From: Psychrobacter namhaensis
GTDB lineage: Bacteria > Pseudomonadota > Gammaproteobacteria > Pseudomonadales > Moraxellaceae
Length of the DNA: 64,000 bases
Assembly (NCBI RefSeq): GCF_016107545.1
Contig: NZ_JABASS010000001.1
Coordinates: 248,001 to 312,000 of the forward strand
Reading direction: 5' to 3'
The notes beneath the pieces were generated by a model. It had not been told where the DNA came from. It saw only the letters and a program-made list of their open reading frames with translations, and searched no databases. The position numbers and the translations under genes are program-made. Numbering within the stretch: the first letter of the stretch is position 1; each line of letters begins with the position of its first letter. This document shows, piece after piece, positions 9,606 to 19,997 of this stretch.

Positions 9606-10412
9606 TTATTTAGGCTCATCAAGCGTCATTAATTGCTCACTGATAGCGACCGTATTAAAGCCTGCATCTACAAACATAATCTCACCAGTAATACCTGAAG
9701 CCCATGGCGACAGTAAAAACAACGCTGCATTACCTACTTCTGTTTGGGTAATATTACGTTGTAACGGCGCAATTTTTTCACTGATATCGAGCATCTTACG
9801 GAATGATTTGATACCACTGGCAGCTAGCGTACGGATAGGACCTGCTGAGATCGCATTCACACGAATGCCTTCACCGCCCATAGAGGTGGCAAGATAGCGC
9901 ACACTGGCTTCAAGACTGGCTTTGGCCATACCCATCACATTATAGTTTGGCAATACTGAGATACTACCTTCATAAGTCAATGTCAACATAGAGCCATGAC
10001 GCATGGCCAGCAACTCACGAGCTTCTTTAGCCAAAGCCACAAAGCTATAGCTTGAGATATCATGGGCAATGTGACTGCCTTCACGAGTCGTGGCGCTGAC
10101 AAAATCGCCGTCCAGCTGATCCATGGGTGCAAAGCCAATCGCATGTACCACACCATCAATACCATCACCCCAGTGAGCCGTGACTTGCTTAAAGCAGGCA
10201 GCAATAGACTCATCAGATGCCACATCACACTCGAGTACCAAATCCGCCTCAAAGGCTTCTGCTGCCATATCCACGCGTTTTTTGATTTTATCGTTTGGAT
10301 AAGTCAGGATCAATGATGCACCCTCACGGTGTAGCGCTTCAGCAATTGCCCAAGCGATAGAAAGTTTGCTTGCGATGCCAGTTACGACAAAACGTTGTCC
10401 TTGTAGTAGCAT
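9606..10412 (-). CDS. fabI: Enoyl-[acyl-carrier-protein] reductase (NADH), FabI
   Basis: A 268-residue short-chain dehydrogenase/reductase that reduces trans-2-enoyl-ACP in the last step of each fatty acid elongation cycle. The N-terminal [17 protein letters not shown] is the FabI version of the nucleotide-binding turn. The catalytic set is complete: Tyr147, Tyr157 and Lys164 in [20 protein letters not shown], closely matching the E. coli spacing of 146/156/163. The length matches the family (about 262). It is a monocistronic unit ended by a strong terminator. Confidence 0.97.
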   Translation of the reverse strand: MLLQGQRFVVTGIASKLSIAWAIAEALHREGASLILTYPNDKIKKRVDMAAEAFEADLVLECDVASDESIAACFKQVTAHWGDGIDGVVHAIGFAPMDQLDGDFVSATTREGSHIAHDISSYSFVALAKEARELLAMRHGSMLTLTYEGSISVLPNYNVMGMAKASLEASVRYLATSMGGEGIRVNAISAGPIRTLAASGIKSFRKMLDISEKIAPLQRNITQTEVGNAALFLLSPWASGITGEIMFVDAGFNTVAISEQLMTLDEPK

Positions 10413-10723
10413 AGTATTTCCTTTTGAATCGAACGAAATTATTTAGAAGATAAAGTTATTTAGAATAGTCAGATGTGAGAAATAACGTATAGTGACCAAA
10501 TACAAATAAAAGAAGATATTATACACGAATTGATTTAAGTAAACAGTCGTAAACTGTATTCACTTTTTCTGGGGCTGAATATGGATTAAACGTACAACTG
10601 CTCACCACAGCAGTATGAAGTTAAGCAGATTTCAAGTATAATCACAGCCCTCCCAGCTTGCACAATTTTTATAAAAATCCTTTACATAATAGGATTTAGC
10701 GTTAAGCTACACCCACATTTTGG
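10413..10723. other. Divergent promoter region between fabI and folE
   Basis: 311 bases, AT-rich at both ends, with no coding frame or RNA gene I can support. A TTGCAC at about 10657 and TACATAAT about 19 bases later are a possible but poorly spaced folE promoter. Confidence 0.4.
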
Positions 10724-11335
10724 ATGGCTGCCAAACTTATGAGTATCACCCCAACCATAACATCAGATTACCAAGAAAGCGTTGAGTCTTATCGTCAACT
10801 GATTCTCTCAACGGGCGAAGACTTGGAACGTCCTGGTCTTGAAGAGACCCCGATGCGGGCCGCAAAAGCGTTTGCTCATCTAACCCAAGGCTATCATCAA
10901 AGCTTAGATGAAGTCGTCAATGACGCCCTATTTCCCTCGAACAATCGCGAGCTAGTATTGGTACAAAACATCGAGTTTTATTCATTGTGCGAGCATCATA
11001 TGTTGCCGTTTCATGGTATTGCACATGTGGGCTACTTACCCAACGGTCAAGTACTGGGCTTATCAAAATTTGCCCGTATTGTCGACATGTTCGCCCGCCG
11101 TTTGCAAGTCCAAGAAAACCTGAGCGATCAGATAGCACAAACCATTATGGATGTGACTGGCTGTCGCGGTGTCGCTATCGTTATGGATGCATCACACATG
11201 TGTATGATGATGCGCGGTGTGAGCAAACAGCACACCACCACTCGTACCACCTCGATGCTGGGCGAGTTTGTTCATGACAATCAGGCACGCATGGAGTTTT
11301 TGAGTGCGATTCCTAGACGTCAACCAGCGTTTTAA
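10724..11335 (+). CDS. folE: GTP cyclohydrolase I, FolE
   Basis: A 203-residue cytosolic enzyme that converts GTP to 7,8-dihydroneopterin triphosphate, the first step of folate and pterin synthesis. The zinc ligands are present: Cys89 and His92 in [14 protein letters not shown] and Cys160 in [10 protein letters not shown]. The substrate region ([20 protein letters not shown]) is also intact, so this is the zinc-dependent type IA enzyme. A second in-frame ATG at 10739 is an alternative start with a similarly modest ribosome-binding site; the five extra residues are not conserved in what I know of the family. Confidence 0.96.
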   Translation: MAAKLMSITPTITSDYQESVESYRQLILSTGEDLERPGLEETPMRAAKAFAHLTQGYHQSLDEVVNDALFPSNNRELVLVQNIEFYSLCEHHMLPFHGIAHVGYLPNGQVLGLSKFARIVDMFARRLQVQENLSDQIAQTIMDVTGCRGVAIVMDASHMCMMMRGVSKQHTTTRTTSMLGEFVHDNQARMEFLSAIPRRQPAF

Positions 11336-11371
11336 ATTACTGGGTTAGCACGTGTTAAATCAGTACCTATC

Positions 11372-11407
11372 AAAAAGGACACTTACTTATGCAGTGTCCT
11401 TTTTTTT
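11372..11407 (+). terminator. Intrinsic terminator of folE
   Basis: 12-bp stem AAAAAGGACACT (11372-11383) and AGTGTCCTTTTT (11393-11404), nine-base loop, followed by further T's. With an A-run on the left it could also act on leftward transcripts. Confidence 0.9.
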
Positions 11408-11514
11408 ACCGCCTTTAAGTGCCTTATGAATGATTACTAGCACTCTTTATTGGTACTACTGTTTAACAGATGTACCATCTTAGCGACACTACGTTCTTTA
11501 GCAACCTTATGTTT

Positions 11515-12837
11515 TTAAGCCACTTTATTACCTTTAACATCAGTATCAGTATCAGTATCCACACGCTCGTCACTTGCCTGCTTAATTTTCGTTAGGATAT
11601 TTTTTATTTCAGACGCTGATAAATAAGTGGGAACTGCATAAGTATCACTGACTTCTTTAGCAGCTGCTTTGGCAATATGATCAAAATCACTGGCCTGCAT
11701 ACCCTTAACGGTTGGATCAATGTTTAGGGTATTAATCAGGTCACGTACTTGAGTAATAAGATGGTCTGCAATATCACGATCATTACCAATAGCTTGACCA
11801 TCCTTTATCATACCGGTTTTTTTGGCCAATTCAGCCAATCTTTTTTTGCTGGCCTCACGGTTCACTTCAAGTACATAAGGTAACACGATAGCATTGGCAC
11901 GACCATGAGGAATACTATAATACGCTCCTAATTGGTGTGCAATGGCATGCACATAACCAAGACCCGCTTTGTTAAAGGCGATACCGCCATAATGCGCTGC
12001 TATACCCATCTCCTCTCTTGCTTTTAGATTCCCGCCCTCTTTATAAACCACTGGCAAGTAATGCATCACGGATTTAACAGCTGAAGCCGCATAATAGTCG
12101 GTTTCGACGCTGGCATTGACACTCATCCATGCTTCAAGCGCATGCGTCAACACATCAATACCAGTGTCCGCTGTGATATGTGCTGGCATGCCCTTCATAA
12201 TCGTAGGGTCAATAGCCGCTGCCAATGGGACCATTCTTGGGTCGATTGACAGTGCTTTTTGATGGGTTGTATCATCTGACACAACTGCCCCAAGCGTCGC
12301 TTCTGAGCCAGTACCAGCAGTGGTAGGAATACAATAGAGCGGCACTGAAGGCTTTCTTGCCTTCAGAATGCCGATGAGTTTTTTGGGTTGACAATTATTA
12401 CCTTGCGCCATCGCAATCATCTTAGCCGCATCAATCACTGAGCCGCCGCCAATGGCAAGTATCGAATCGCACTTAGCCGCAACTGATTGGCGCAGTCCTT
12501 CTTCAATCACCTTGAACGTAGGATCTGGCGTAATACCGTCATAGACTTTATAGCTGATATTTTTTGCCTTTAAATAATCGGTGACTTTAGCGGGTATGCT
12601 AAGCTTATTTAGCACCGAATCAGTGACGATAAAGACATTGGTACTACCTTCATTGATGAGCATATCACATAGCTCATCACAAGAAGTCTCACCGACAAAC
12701 AACATTGGTCGTCTAACGGGTATGACGTAAGAAAATATCTTTAATACCTTGGCGCGCGTTTTGGCGACCGCCACATAACCTGCATACTGTAAACCATTGG
12801 TACTGACTAATTTGGTCATACTGTTTTGTTTTTTCAT
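11515..12837 (-). CDS. Iron-containing alcohol dehydrogenase
   Basis: About 440 residues of the group III (Fe-dependent) alcohol dehydrogenase family. Visible are the NAD(P)-binding AIGGGSVIDAAKMIA, the family block PTTAGTGSEAT, and the metal-site region with HALEAWMS, HAIAHQLGAYYSIPHGRANA. It oxidises alcohols or reduces aldehydes in the cytoplasm; the substrate is not readable. The ATG at 12837 (MKKQNSMTK) with an AAGGA about 10 bases upstream is preferred over an in-frame start 19 codons further out. The C-terminal tail carries Asp-Thr repeats encoded by a short tandem ATCAGT repeat (minus-strand ACTGAT) near 11540-11560. Confidence 0.9.
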   Translation of the reverse strand: MKKQNSMTKLVSTNGLQYAGYVAVAKTRAKVLKIFSYVIPVRRPMLFVGETSCDELCDMLINEGSTNVFIVTDSVLNKLSIPAKVTDYLKAKNISYKVYDGITPDPTFKVIEEGLRQSVAAKCDSILAIGGGSVIDAAKMIAMAQGNNCQPKKLIGILKARKPSVPLYCIPTTAGTGSEATLGAVVSDDTTHQKALSIDPRMVPLAAAIDPTIMKGMPAHITADTGIDVLTHALEAWMSVNASVETDYYAASAVKSVMHYLPVVYKEGGNLKAREEMGIAAHYGGIAFNKAGLGYVHAIAHQLGAYYSIPHGRANAIVLPYVLEVNREASKKRLAELAKKTGMIKDGQAIGNDRDIADHLITQVRDLINTLNIDPTVKGMQASDFDHIAKAAAKEVSDTYAVPTYLSASEIKNILTKIKQASDERVDTDTDTDVKGNKVA

Positions 12838-13109
12838 GGGCACAAAATCCTTTTTAATAATGTTAACAATAGCAATGACGATCATGCGAAACAACCATGT
12901 TGGCCGCTGTTATCATAGATAATATATAAATAGCGTGAGCGCCTACACTAAGTCAACGACTGTCCAAACTTATTGTACCACTGCCATTTTTAGTATGCCG
13001 CTATTATTGTGAACTGCTATGTGTTGCTTGCTTACAGCGTATAAAGGTATAGGTATCGTCAGTCCATCATAAAAGAGCCCCATTGTAGACAGTGTTTTAT
13101 TTGTGTGAA

Positions 13110-14783
13110 CTAACTGATACTCGCCTGCAGTAACTGCTTAGCATACGGATGTTGGGGTTTATTGAAAATATCTTCGGTACGTCCAGACTCCACACACATG
13201 CCGTCTTTGAGCACCACAACATGCTGACACAAGGCGCGCACTACCTTTAAATCATGACTGATAAACACATAGCTGATACGCTGCTTTTCTTGAATTTCAC
13301 GTAATAAGCTAACCACAGTCACCTGCGTGGTACTGTCAAGCGCCGAAGTGGGTTCATCCAATATCAACAGACTGGGCTTCATAATGAGGGCACGCGCCAA
13401 TGCCACGCGCTGACGCTGTCCACCTGATAGCTCGTGGGGATAACGCTGCGCAAACTCAGCTGGCAGATGCACCGTGGCCAAACTATCCATCACCGCTTGC
13501 TGACGAGTCACTTTGTCGACACCTTGTACTAGCAGTCCTTCTTCAACGATTTGCAACACAGTCATACGCGGGTTAATACTGGCAAATGGGTCTTGAAAGA
13601 CCATTTGAATCTGCGAACGAAACTGACGTAAGGCTTTTTTGGATAATGCCGAGATATCTTGATCATTGACTACTATCTGACCACTCACACGCGCCTGAGT
13701 GCTAAGTAATTGACTGAGCGCAAGGGCAATCGTGGTTTTTCCAGAACCTGACTCCCCAACGACACCTAGGGCCTGCCCTTTTTGTAGCGTCATATCCACA
13801 TCTTTGATCGCATTAAACCAACGCTTGGTACCGCCAAACAAGCTTTTTTCGATTGGAAACTGTACCTTAAGATGGTTCACTTTTAGTACGCTTGCTTGCT
13901 TATCTTCGTTGTTGTCTATTAGATTTAATGCTTGCCCAAAGTCTTGCTTGATAAGCGTACGCGTATATTCGGCCTTGGGATGCTCAAACACAGATGCAGT
14001 TTCGCCTTGTTCGATCGTCTGTCCTTGACGCATCACGATGACCTCATCACTATAACGCCTGACCAGATTTAGGTCATGACTGATTAGCACCATCGCCATA
14101 TTGTGTTGGCGCTTGAGACGCTCTAATAGTTCAAGTATTTCATGCTGCAAAGTGATATCAAGCGCGGTCGTTGGTTCATCAGCGATTAATATGTCAGGCT
14201 GCTGTGCCAATGCCATGGCAATCATCACGCGTTGTCGCTGACCCCCTGATATCTCATGGGGATAGCGTTTTAGTTTATCAGCAGGGTCGGTGATATTGAC
14301 ATCTTCTAACAAAGCAATACTTTTGTCTCGCCACTGCTTTTTGGGTACGCCGCTTAGACGTAGTGATTCAGCGATTTGCTTGGCGACCGTATGCAATGGG
14401 TTTAATGCCGTCATCGGCTCTTGGAAAATCATACCGACACGCCGCCCTCGGACAGAGCGTAACGCAGCGTTACGCGCCTTGTCATTGTCTATTGACAGCG
14501 CAGTCATTCCGGTGGGACAGGCTAGCTGCACCTTTCCCGCAACCATCAAACTGTCTGGCAATAAATCCAATAGTGCAAGACTCGCAATCGATTTACCGGA
14601 GCCTGATTCACCAACGATAGCCAAGGTTTGCCCTTGTCTTAGCTCATAAGACAGCTCGTCAACCAATTGGACGCCTGTGACAGTAGTGATACTGAGCTTA
14701 TCCACGCTCAGCATGAGCCTGTTTGGTGCATTACTATGGTTTTCTTTTAGACCACTATTTTTTTGTTCAGTAGCTACGGTCAT
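13110..14783 (-). CDS. yejF: YejF-type ABC transporter ATPase with two nucleotide-binding domains
   Basis: About 557 residues containing two complete ABC modules. The first has Walker A GESGSGKS, signature SGGQRQRVMIAMAL and Walker B ILIADEPTTALD. The second has GESGSGKTTIALAL, LSGGQRQRVALARAL and LLILDEPTSALD. Each is followed by the oligopeptide-transporter C-terminal region. It powers peptide uptake with the two permeases encoded just upstream. The ATG at 14783 (MTVATEQ) is one base past the yejE stop at 14785; an in-frame start 15 codons earlier would overlap yejE and is less likely. Confidence 0.93.
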   Translation of the reverse strand: MTVATEQKNSGLKENHSNAPNRLMLSVDKLSITTVTGVQLVDELSYELRQGQTLAIVGESGSGKSIASLALLDLLPDSLMVAGKVQLACPTGMTALSIDNDKARNAALRSVRGRRVGMIFQEPMTALNPLHTVAKQIAESLRLSGVPKKQWRDKSIALLEDVNITDPADKLKRYPHEISGGQRQRVMIAMALAQQPDILIADEPTTALDITLQHEILELLERLKRQHNMAMVLISHDLNLVRRYSDEVIVMRQGQTIEQGETASVFEHPKAEYTRTLIKQDFGQALNLIDNNEDKQASVLKVNHLKVQFPIEKSLFGGTKRWFNAIKDVDMTLQKGQALGVVGESGSGKTTIALALSQLLSTQARVSGQIVVNDQDISALSKKALRQFRSQIQMVFQDPFASINPRMTVLQIVEEGLLVQGVDKVTRQQAVMDSLATVHLPAEFAQRYPHELSGGQRQRVALARALIMKPSLLILDEPTSALDSTTQVTVVSLLREIQEKQRISYVFISHDLKVVRALCQHVVVLKDGMCVESGRTEDIFNKPQHPYAKQLLQASIS

Positions 14784-14784
14784 A

Positions 14785-15852
14785 TTAAGAGCGCCTCGGG
14801 TCAAACGCATCACGCAATGCTTCACCAACGAAGATCAGCAATGATAGAATAAAAGTTAAGCTAAAAAATCCTGATAGTGCCAACCACGGTGCATCAAGGT
14901 TGTTTTTCCCTTGCACCATCAGCTCACCCAATGACGGTGAACCAGGTGGCAACCCGTACCCTAAAAAGTCGAGCGCCGTTAAGGCGATGATGTTGGCGGT
15001 TAAAATAAACGGCAGTTGCGACAAACTCGACGCCAACGCATTGGGTAGAATGTGTCTTAGCATGATTTGACTGTCCGAAACGCCAAGGTTGCGAGCAGCC
15101 CGTACATAATCAAAATTACGCGCACGCAAAAACTCTGCCCGTACCAAACCAACCAACCCCATCCAACCAAATAACAGCATCATGGCAAAAAGCGTCGTGA
15201 TACTAGGACTAAACAAGCTGACCAAAATAATGATCATAAACAGCTGCGGCATACCGCCCCACACTTCCATGAAGCGCTGTCCTGCCAAATCTACCCACCC
15301 ACCATAATACCCTTGTATCGCACCGACGATAATACCAATCAAAGCGCCCGCAAGCGTCAAGGCCAGTCCAAATAATAAAGACACTCGCATCCCATACAGT
15401 ATTCGCGCCAGCACATCACGGCCCAAATCATCGGTGCCAAGCCAGTTTTGACTGTTGGGCGCTGCTGGATATGGCACCCCCAGCTCAACATTGGGCGTCT
15501 GATCAGCAAATGGAATGGGCGGCATCACATAATAGCCCTGCTCATCAATCAGTGCTTGCACCGCAGGATCTTTGTAATTGGCTTCGGTTTCGAACACACC
15601 ACCAAAGGTTGTCTCAGGATACGCTTTTAGAATGGGGAAATAATAGTCACCTTCATACTGCACAAAGAGCGGCTTATCATTAGCAATGACATTGGCTGCC
15701 ATACAAATAATGAATATCACCACAAAAATAAACAGTGATATCACACCAAGTCGATTGCGGCGAAATCGAGTGAAGCGCGCCTGCCATATAGGATTTAAAC
15801 GGCGTTTCTTTTTTACAAATGTAGCGGATGGGGTTAGAGATTGACTTGACAT
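14785..15852 (-). CDS. yejE: YejE-type ABC transporter permease
   Basis: A 355-residue inner-membrane permease with an N-terminal membrane segment (about residues 38-55), a periplasmic loop, then the BPD_transp_1 domain. The EAA-type cytoplasmic loop is visible as YVRAARNLGVSDSQIMLRHI. The loop ending NSQNWLGTDDLGRDVLARI is typical of DppC/YejE permeases. It pairs with YejB, whose stop shares its start base, indicating translational coupling, and with the YejF ATPase. Confidence 0.93.
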   Translation of the reverse strand: MSSQSLTPSATFVKKKRRLNPIWQARFTRFRRNRLGVISLFIFVVIFIICMAANVIANDKPLFVQYEGDYYFPILKAYPETTFGGVFETEANYKDPAVQALIDEQGYYVMPPIPFADQTPNVELGVPYPAAPNSQNWLGTDDLGRDVLARILYGMRVSLLFGLALTLAGALIGIIVGAIQGYYGGWVDLAGQRFMEVWGGMPQLFMIIILVSLFSPSITTLFAMMLLFGWMGLVGLVRAEFLRARNFDYVRAARNLGVSDSQIMLRHILPNALASSLSQLPFILTANIIALTALDFLGYGLPPGSPSLGELMVQGKNNLDAPWLALSGFFSLTFILSLLIFVGEALRDAFDPRRS

Positions 15853-16922
15853 TAGCGCCCCTCAAAATCAATACGGGGATCAATTAAGTGATAACTTAAA
15901 TCACTGATTAACTGTAGTAACAGCCCCACCAAAGTAAAGATAAATAGCGTGCCAAATATCACTGGATAGTCGCGTTGCTGAATGGCTTCAAAACCAAGTA
16001 GTCCCAAACCATCCAATTTAAAGATAATCTCAATAAGAAAGTTGCCCGCAAAGAAAATCCCGACGATAGCCGCTGGTATGCCCGCAATAATAATCAACAT
16101 CGCATTGCGAAATACATGCCCATATAAAACCTGACGCTCCCCCAACCCTTTGGCGCGAGCGGTGAGCACATATTGCTTACCAAGCTCCTCTAAAAAACTA
16201 AACTTAGTCAAATACGTCAAGCCAGCAAAACCACCAACCGTACTTGCCAACAGCGGCAGTGCCAGATGCCAAAAGTAATCTTTAACCTTGCCAAGGGTAC
16301 TTAATTGATCAAAATTCTCAGAGGTTAGCCCTTGAAGCGGAAAAATATTCCAGTAGCTACCGCCCGCAAAAAACACCAGTAGTATGACCGCAAAGACAAA
16401 CACGGGGATCGCATGACCGATGGCGAGGAGCATGGCCGTGACTTTATCGATGCCTGAACCATGGTGCATGGCTTTATAAACCCCAAGCGGAATGGCTATC
16501 ATATAAATGAGCAGCGTACTCCAAAGTCCAAGCGAGATGGAGACGGGTAGCTTCTCTACAATAAGCTCTGTCACTGATTGCCCTTTAAAAAACGACTCAC
16601 CGAAGTCTAGCTGAGCATAATTTTTTAACATCAGCCAAAAGCGCTCAGGCGCAGATTTATCAAAACCGTACTGCGCATTAATAGCAGTAACCATCTCCTC
16701 CGATAAGCCACGCGTCCCTTGATAAGTACTGCTGTTGCCACCTGCACTACCCGCACCAATATTACCACCCAGTGCGTTATCTTTTGCCCCTTGCTCAATG
16801 AGTGCCAGCTGTTGTTCCACAGGTCCACCTGGTGCTGCTTGTACAATCACAAAATTTGCCAGCAATATCAAAAAAAGCGTCGGTAATATCAGCAATAACC
16901 TTTTTAAGATATAACGACCCAT
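15852..16922 (-). CDS. yejB: YejB-type ABC transporter permease
   Basis: A 356-residue inner-membrane permease of the DppB/YejB type: N-terminal membrane segment (LLLILPTLFLILLANFVIV), the GGPVEQ motif characteristic of YejB, and an EAA loop (YVLTARAKGLGERQVLYGHV). A glycine/serine-rich insertion near residues 50-65 is unusual but in a loop. It is the first permease of the yejBEF block; gloB lies 92 bases upstream on the same strand. Confidence 0.93.
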   Translation of the reverse strand: MGRYILKRLLLILPTLFLILLANFVIVQAAPGGPVEQQLALIEQGAKDNALGGNIGAGSAGGNSSTYQGTRGLSEEMVTAINAQYGFDKSAPERFWLMLKNYAQLDFGESFFKGQSVTELIVEKLPVSISLGLWSTLLIYMIAIPLGVYKAMHHGSGIDKVTAMLLAIGHAIPVFVFAVILLVFFAGGSYWNIFPLQGLTSENFDQLSTLGKVKDYFWHLALPLLASTVGGFAGLTYLTKFSFLEELGKQYVLTARAKGLGERQVLYGHVFRNAMLIIIAGIPAAIVGIFFAGNFLIEIIFKLDGLGLLGFEAIQQRDYPVIFGTLFIFTLVGLLLQLISDLSYHLIDPRIDFEGR

Positions 16923-17014
16923 AGTGGTGGCTTCCTACAATAAATGTTTTTGACAACAGAGAAAATGAGCAGTATAGCGTTCCCAAAGCGGGGCGGTGAT
17001 TAAAACATACGGGT

Positions 17015-17794
17015 TTAAAAGTTGTTTTTAAGCTCACGTAGCGCGGCAAACACGGTCAAAGACTTATCATCTTCAATGGTCACCTTGGATTTGACGCCTG
17101 CGATCACACTCGGCTCTTGGGTGCGTAAAAACACATTAACCGCGCGCTCATGCTCTAAGGTCACGGGTAAGGTTGGTATGCCTTGCGCTGTTTTTTCTTC
17201 TGCTTGTCTCAAAGCGTGCTGCATGGCGGCATTGTCAGGCTCAATAGATAAGCCAAAACGTAGATTGCTAGCGGTGTACTCGTGAGCAGGATACAGCAGC
17301 GTCTCGGCTGGTAGGGTGTTTAAGCGTTTAAAGCTGTCATATAACTGTTCAATCGTACCAGTAAAAACACGTCCACAACCCGCACTAAACAAGGTGTCGC
17401 CGCAAAAGCAATGCTTACCACCATCGACATCTAGTACATAGGCCACATGACTAGCAGTGTGACCAGACACGTCCCACACTTGGGCCGCACAGCCCCATGC
17501 ACTCACCGTACTACCGTCCTTTATCGTCTGATCTTCATCTACATTGTGCTCAGGATGGGCGACCAAATGCGTCATGGGATAAGACTCTTGTAACCCCGCG
17601 ACGCCGCCAACGTGATCATGATGATGATGCGTGGTCCAAATCGAGGTCAGCTCCAACGCATGCTCTTCTAAATAGGCGGCGACAGGCTCGGCTTGACCCG
17701 GATCAATGACAATCGCTTGCTTATTGCTTTCATTAATTAATGTCCAAATGTAATTGTCATTAAACGCTTTAATCGGGTGAATACGAATACTCAT
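17015..17794 (-). CDS. gloB: Hydroxyacylglutathione hydrolase (glyoxalase II), GloB
   Basis: A 259-residue metallo-beta-lactamase-fold enzyme that hydrolyses S-lactoylglutathione, the second step of methylglyoxal detoxification. The binuclear metal motif THHHHDHVGG is at residues 55-64 (His56, His58, Asp60, His61). Further ligands are in DVSGHTASH and in CGDTLFSAGCGRVF, and the glutathione-binding C-terminal domain includes HEYTASNLRF. It lies between yejA and yejB on the same strand with gaps of about 100 bases on both sides, so it may be cotranscribed with the importer genes. Confidence 0.95.
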   Translation of the reverse strand: MSIRIHPIKAFNDNYIWTLINESNKQAIVIDPGQAEPVAAYLEEHALELTSIWTTHHHHDHVGGVAGLQESYPMTHLVAHPEHNVDEDQTIKDGSTVSAWGCAAQVWDVSGHTASHVAYVLDVDGGKHCFCGDTLFSAGCGRVFTGTIEQLYDSFKRLNTLPAETLLYPAHEYTASNLRFGLSIEPDNAAMQHALRQAEEKTAQGIPTLPVTLEHERAVNVFLRTQEPSVIAGVKSKVTIEDDKSLTVFAALRELKNNF

Positions 17795-17897
17795 GTTAAA
17801 TCCTTACCAATCGTTGTTTTTATTGCGAGTGCTTTTTGTTCAAATACTAGTAACTAAAAATTTAGTGACTAAATTAGTGACTAAAGATGACACCTGC

Positions 17898-19730
17898 TTA
17901 TTGCTTCAAGTAATTATTAACCCGTGCCTCTGCTGCTTTATCTGTCCACCAATAGTCAATACCAACGGCGTTGGTAGGCAGTTTTTCAGTATGCCGGTAT
18001 TGGTCCCAGTAAGCGACATTGGTGCCAGATTTGCCGTATAGTGGCACGACATAGTGACCTGCGCGCAATAAGCGATCCAGCACATGAGTGTAGAGCACAA
18101 TCTCTTCACGGTTCTTAGCACCACCTAACTTTTCTATTACTCTATCAATCACCGGATTTTTGATACCAACGGTATTTCTATTACCCGTTTGATCAGCGGC
18201 AGCGCTGCCCCAAAAGCTGAACTGCTCTGCCCCTGGTGACAGACTTTGGGCAAAGACATCCACCACCATATCATAGTCAAAATTGCGCATGCGCTCATAA
18301 TATTGTGGTCCATCAACTTGGCGCAGCGTCGCATCGAACCCTAACCGCTTTAAGTGACGAATATAAGGTAGCAACACACGTCCCATCGTTTCGCCCGTCA
18401 TCAACAGCTCAATTTTCGCAAGCTGTCCATTCGGTTGATACAGTTTCATATCATCATAATAAAATCCCGCATCTAACAATAACTGCCGTGCTGCAAGCAA
18501 CCCTTGTCGATTAAAACCACTACCATCACTGGTTGGCAGTTGCCATTCTGCTAACACTGCTTGACGCTGCGTCGGTTCAAGTTTGGATAATAATGGATTG
18601 AGCACTTTCATCTCGGCCACAGATGGCGTTCCTGTCGCTGCCAGCTCCGAGCCATGAAAAAAGCTTTGCAAGCGTTCATACTGACCATGAAACAAAGTCT
18701 TATTCATCCATTCAAAGTCATAAGCGGCTGTTAATGCTTGGCGCACTCGAATGTCTTGAAAAATAGGCTGGCGCATATTCATAACCAAACCTTGCATCGG
18801 TACTGGGTTTTGACTGCTTATCGTTTCTTTTTTGATCATGCCTGCTTTGACGGCAGGAAAATTATAGCCCGTTGCCCAGTTAGAAGCTTTGTTTTCGGGG
18901 CGAAAACGATACTGGCCAGACTTAAACCCTTCAAAAGCAATCTCATCACTTTGATAATACACAAACTTAATCATATCGAAGTTGTAACGACCACGATTGA
19001 CCATCAGATCACGCCCCCAATAGTTGGGATCACGCACGTAGCTGACCGAACGACCTGCATCGACGCGACCAAGCTTATAAGGCCCACTACCCATCAAAGG
19101 CGTCAGAGTAATTTTTTCAAAATCAGCTTCGATAGATGACTTAGCAAATATCGGAAACTGCCCGACGGTTAATAAAATCTCTTTATTATCATCAGAGGCA
19201 AAAACAAACTTTACTTGTTGCTTGTTAATAACCTGCACTTCTTGGATATCGCCCAAATAACTGCGGATGTACATCGGTCCTTTACTTAATAGCGCATCAT
19301 AGGTCGCTTTAACGTCACGACTCGTCACAGCTGAGCCATCCCAAAAGCGCGCGTTGGGGTTGATATGATAAATAATCCAGCTGGTGTCCTCTGGATCATA
19401 AGTGACCTTGCTTGCCAACTGCGGATACATGGTAAACGCTTCATTTAATGAACCAGTCATCAAGGTATCATACAGATAATCAGTCCCAATCATCGCCACA
19501 CCAGTGGTCATCCATTTATTGGCGCTATTGAAGGTACCGCGTGCATCTAATGAGAGTGTGCCACCTTTTGGTGCATTTGGATTGGCGTAGGGCATATAAG
19601 CCGCGCCCATATACTCAGTAGGACTGTTGTGACCAAGCGCCGTCGTTGTCATTGGTGCAGCAAAACTGACTGGCATCCAGCTGAGGACAATGGCAAATAA
19701 GACGGTTTGTAACCTAGCATTTTTTATCAT
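17898..19730 (-). CDS. yejA: YejA-type periplasmic peptide-binding protein
   Basis: About 610 residues of the SBP_bac_5 solute-binding family. A signal peptide is clear at the start (MIKNARLQTVLFAIVLSW… cleaved near SFA-AP). The YejA features YMPYANPNAPKGGTL, FNSANKWM and WGSAAADQTGNRNTVGIKNP are visible. It would capture oligopeptides in the periplasm for the YejBEF transporter encoded downstream beyond gloB. An in-frame TTG 11 codons upstream is possible, but the ATG at 19730 gives a textbook signal peptide. Between this gene and gloB lies a short AT-rich spacer with two TAGTGACTAAA direct repeats. Confidence 0.93.
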   Translation of the reverse strand: MIKNARLQTVLFAIVLSWMPVSFAAPMTTTALGHNSPTEYMGAAYMPYANPNAPKGGTLSLDARGTFNSANKWMTTGVAMIGTDYLYDTLMTGSLNEAFTMYPQLASKVTYDPEDTSWIIYHINPNARFWDGSAVTSRDVKATYDALLSKGPMYIRSYLGDIQEVQVINKQQVKFVFASDDNKEILLTVGQFPIFAKSSIEADFEKITLTPLMGSGPYKLGRVDAGRSVSYVRDPNYWGRDLMVNRGRYNFDMIKFVYYQSDEIAFEGFKSGQYRFRPENKASNWATGYNFPAVKAGMIKKETISSQNPVPMQGLVMNMRQPIFQDIRVRQALTAAYDFEWMNKTLFHGQYERLQSFFHGSELAATGTPSVAEMKVLNPLLSKLEPTQRQAVLAEWQLPTSDGSGFNRQGLLAARQLLLDAGFYYDDMKLYQPNGQLAKIELLMTGETMGRVLLPYIRHLKRLGFDATLRQVDGPQYYERMRNFDYDMVVDVFAQSLSPGAEQFSFWGSAAADQTGNRNTVGIKNPVIDRVIEKLGGAKNREEIVLYTHVLDRLLRAGHYVVPLYGKSGTNVAYWDQYRHTEKLPTNAVGIDYWWTDKAAEARVNNYLKQ

Positions 19731-19941
19731 AATAAAGTTATACAAACCCCTATGCCAAACCAATGGATGTATGAGAGTTTACCTAATGACTAAAAGGTAT
19801 GGTAAATGACTGCAGAATACTAAAAACGTCAGTATCGCAAAATTTTATCATAACAAACTTAGGTTTTTTAACCTAATGGTTTGCCATATTAAGACAGGCA
19901 CATCATGTTTCGACACGCCAAAGGGTACACGAGAATCAATA

Positions 19942-19977
19942 AAAAAAGACGCAGTTCACAAGAATTGCGTCTTTTTT
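19942..19977 (-). terminator. Intrinsic terminator of serC
   Basis: 12-bp stem AAAAAAGACGCA (19942-19953) and TGCGTCTTTTTT (19966-19977), 12-base loop; A-run on the left supplies U's for the leftward serC transcript ending at 19998. Confidence 0.85.
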
Positions 19978-19997
19978 AGTTTAAACGACATGGGTCG

